A DNA stretch of 64,000 nucleotides from Bacteroidota bacterium (GTDB lineage Bacteria > Bacteroidota > Ignavibacteria > OLB7), in contig JAFDZV010000044.1 of assembly GCA_018266795.1 (NCBI GenBank), forward strand, positions 19,907 to 83,906, written 5' to 3'. The notes beneath the pieces were generated by a model, which saw only the letters and a list, made by a program, of their open reading frames with translations, did not search any database and was not told where the DNA came from. Position numbers and translations under genes: made by a program. This document shows, piece after piece, positions 62,545 to 64,000 of the stretch. Each line of letters starts with the position of its first letter. Position 1 is the first letter of the stretch.

Positions 62545-63813
62545 CTATTCCGTCTCGAGACGCCAGGTTCCGCTGACAAGCGAGACGCCGTGCGAGATTG
62601 GAGGAACTTCGCCGGAGCCGTAGAAGTCGCCGGCAATAACATTCAGATCCATCGCCTCGGCGATGGCATCCAGCAACGTGCCGTTGTCGATCACGCTGTA
62701 ATCGAGCCGGTAGCCGGCCGGAGGAAGCGGAAGATCCTTCACGCGCAGCACGAACGCGCCGCGCGGCGGAAGGGAGCCGAACTCCTCCTTCGTCAACCGG
62801 TTGTGATGCAGGAACACCGGCACGTCCATCGCCGTCTTCACGGCGATGCTCGCAACAACTCCGCGGCCGGAGATCCCCGGCTCCGCCTCGTATCGCATCA
62901 CGATATCGATCTCCTGCCCGCACATCGCCACATCGATCGGGCGCCCCTCCGCGTCGCGCAGCTCTATCGCCACGATCCGCACGCCTCCCCTGCCGCGACG
63001 ATCCCTCCGGTCGCGCAGCGTCACGGAGACATCGGTAAGCCCCTTCAGATATCTGCCGATCGCCTCCGTCTGCGTCCCGACGAACTCCACGCCGCCGTGG
63101 TTCAGCAGCACGCCGCGCTCGCACAGATTCTCCACCGCCGCCATGTTGTGGCTCACGAAGAGCACCGTGCGCCCCTCGCGCGCAACATCCCCCATCTTCC
63201 CGAGACACTTCTTCTGAAACGCCGCGTCGCCAACGGCCAGCACCTCGTCCACCAGCATGATCTCCGGCTCCAGATGCGCAGCCACGGCGAAGGCCAGCCG
63301 TACGTACATGCCGCTGGAGTAGCGCTTCACCGGCGTGTCCACGAACTTCTCCACCTCGGCGAAGGCGATGATCTCGTCGAACTTGCGCGTGATCTCCTCC
63401 CGCCGCATTCCAAGGATGGCGCCGTTGAGGAAAACGTTCTCGCGCCCGCTCAACTCCGGATGGAAGCCGGTTCCCACCTCCAGCAGCGAGCCCACCCGCC
63501 CGTTGATCTCCGCCCTCCCCTCCGTTGGCTCCGTGATGCGCGAGAGGATCTTCAGCAGCGTGCTCTTCCCCGCGCCGTTGCGGCCGATAATGCCAACAAC
63601 CTCGCCGGGGTCCACGCTGAACGTGACGTTGCGCAGAGCCCAGAGCATCGCCCCCTCCTCATCCGCCTCCTTCGTTTCCGAACGTCCGCCGAACAGCCGC
63701 AGCGGTGCCTTCAGCATGTCGGTGAGCGTATCGCGCAGGGCATGATACCGCTCGCGCCTGCCGAGACGGTAGCGCTTGCCGATATTCTGGATACTGATGG
63801 CTGGAGAGGACAT
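62545..63813 (-). CDS. Wzt-type polysaccharide ABC transporter ATPase with C-terminal domain
   Basis: 422 residues. ATPase part: Walker A GIIGRNGAGKSTLLK, the long TGFHPELSGRENVFLNG, signature SSGMYVRLAFAVA, Walker B EIMLVDEVLAVGD and H-loop FVSHNMAAVE. From about 250 a beta-rich Wzt-like carbohydrate-recognition domain (RIVAIELRDAEGRPIDVAMC, APPAGYRLDYSVIDN-like) is expected to read the glycan end before export. The matching permease is not in the window and should lie to the right, upstream in the operon. Flanked on that side by a tandem repeat. Confidence 0.93.
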   Translation of the reverse strand: MSSPAISIQNIGKRYRLGRRERYHALRDTLTDMLKAPLRLFGGRSETKEADEEGAMLWALRNVTFSVDPGEVVGIIGRNGAGKSTLLKILSRITEPTEGRAEINGRVGSLLEVGTGFHPELSGRENVFLNGAILGMRREEITRKFDEIIAFAEVEKFVDTPVKRYSSGMYVRLAFAVAAHLEPEIMLVDEVLAVGDAAFQKKCLGKMGDVAREGRTVLFVSHNMAAVENLCERGVLLNHGGVEFVGTQTEAIGRYLKGLTDVSVTLRDRRDRRGRGGVRIVAIELRDAEGRPIDVAMCGQEIDIVMRYEAEPGISGRGVVASIAVKTAMDVPVFLHHNRLTKEEFGSLPPRGAFVLRVKDLPLPPAGYRLDYSVIDNGTLLDAIAEAMDLNVIAGDFYGSGEVPPISHGVSLVSGTWRLETE

Positions 63814-63829
63814 AGGAAGGGAATCGATA

Positions 63830-64000
63830 TTGGTCGGTGGTCAGTAGTCAGTGGTTAGTAGTGCCATTGCCTACCAACGACTGACTACTGACTACCAACG
63901 ACAGACTACTGACTACCAACGACTGACTACTGACTACCAACGACTGACCACCGACTACCAACGACAGACTACTGACTACCAACGACTGACGACGGACGAC
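63830..64000. repeat. 21-bp tandem array with inverted flank, running off the window
   Basis: Six contiguous copies of a 21-base unit opening CTACCAACGA (units start at 63871, 63892, 63913, 63934, 63955, 63976), differing at only a few positions, plus a partial copy at the edge. To the left, GGTCAGTAGTCAGTGG (from 63838) is near-complementary to the units, so the region is self-complementary. Continues beyond base 64000. Confidence 0.85.

Noticed and set aside
63830..64000. CRISPR-like array at the right edge
   Set aside because: Units are directly contiguous with no unique spacers, and no cas genes are near.
1..64000. tRNA, rRNA, transposase or phage genes
   Set aside because: None recognised on either strand by eye; a covariance-model scan would be needed to exclude small RNAs.

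Overview
The window looks like a chromosomal segment of a GC-rich member of the Bacteroidota/Chlorobiota (FCB) lineage, possibly a non-phototrophic Chlorobi or Kapabacteria-type organism. This is inferred, not proven. The grounds are several promoter candidates with the Bacteroidota-type TAnnTTTG element (8432, 16892, 25034, 45817), an SDR-type L-threonine dehydrogenase, outer-membrane proteins of the BamA/TamA type, and many self-complementary intergenic repeats of kinds common in that group. I see no rRNA, tRNA, CRISPR array, transposase or phage gene.

Layout. 1-8.2 kb: envelope and housekeeping genes: an NlpC/P60 lipoprotein, a His/Arg-rich secreted peptide, rluA-folD, a TPR protein, a PolX with a degenerate polymerase site, and an L,D-transpeptidase lipoprotein flanked by inverted copies of an interspersed repeat. 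8.4-19.5 kb: a plus-strand block: acyl-CoA dehydrogenase-dut, AI-2E transporter, an RsmI with a very long RGG-rich tail, bcp-tatD-upp (TatD fused to an envelope protein) and mreBCD. 19.5-34 kb: mostly minus strand: FmdB-like protein, BamA/TamA-like protein, threonine dehydrogenase, acylphosphatase, dihaem cytochrome c, TPR and membrane proteins, and an ECF-like sigma factor coupled to a Ser/Thr kinase. 34.1-37.3 kb: a lower-GC island of unrecognised, mainly secreted or low-complexity proteins. 37.5-40.9 kb: nitrilase and RNase R. 40.9-45.3 kb: three glycosyltransferases and a DegT aminotransferase.

45.3-48 kb: an arsenic island in which arsR diverges from arsI-aquaporin-arsC. A perfect palindrome overlaps the promoter, and there is no recognisable ArsB or Acr3 pump. 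The logic would be demethylation of organoarsenical by ArsI, reduction of arsenate by ArsC, and downhill arsenite exit through the channel, all controlled by ArsR.

48-64 kb: an SDR and PEP synthase, then a second polysaccharide/glycan block: sugar epimerase, two paralogous GT39 membrane glycosyltransferases, SAM methyltransferases, soluble glycosyltransferases, a DUF268 protein and a Wzt-type ABC ATPase. Together with 40.9-45.3 kb this suggests a surface glycan locus interrupted by the arsenic, SDR and ppsA genes. Arrays of GTCAGT/ACTGAC repeats mark several transcription-unit boundaries and run off the right edge.
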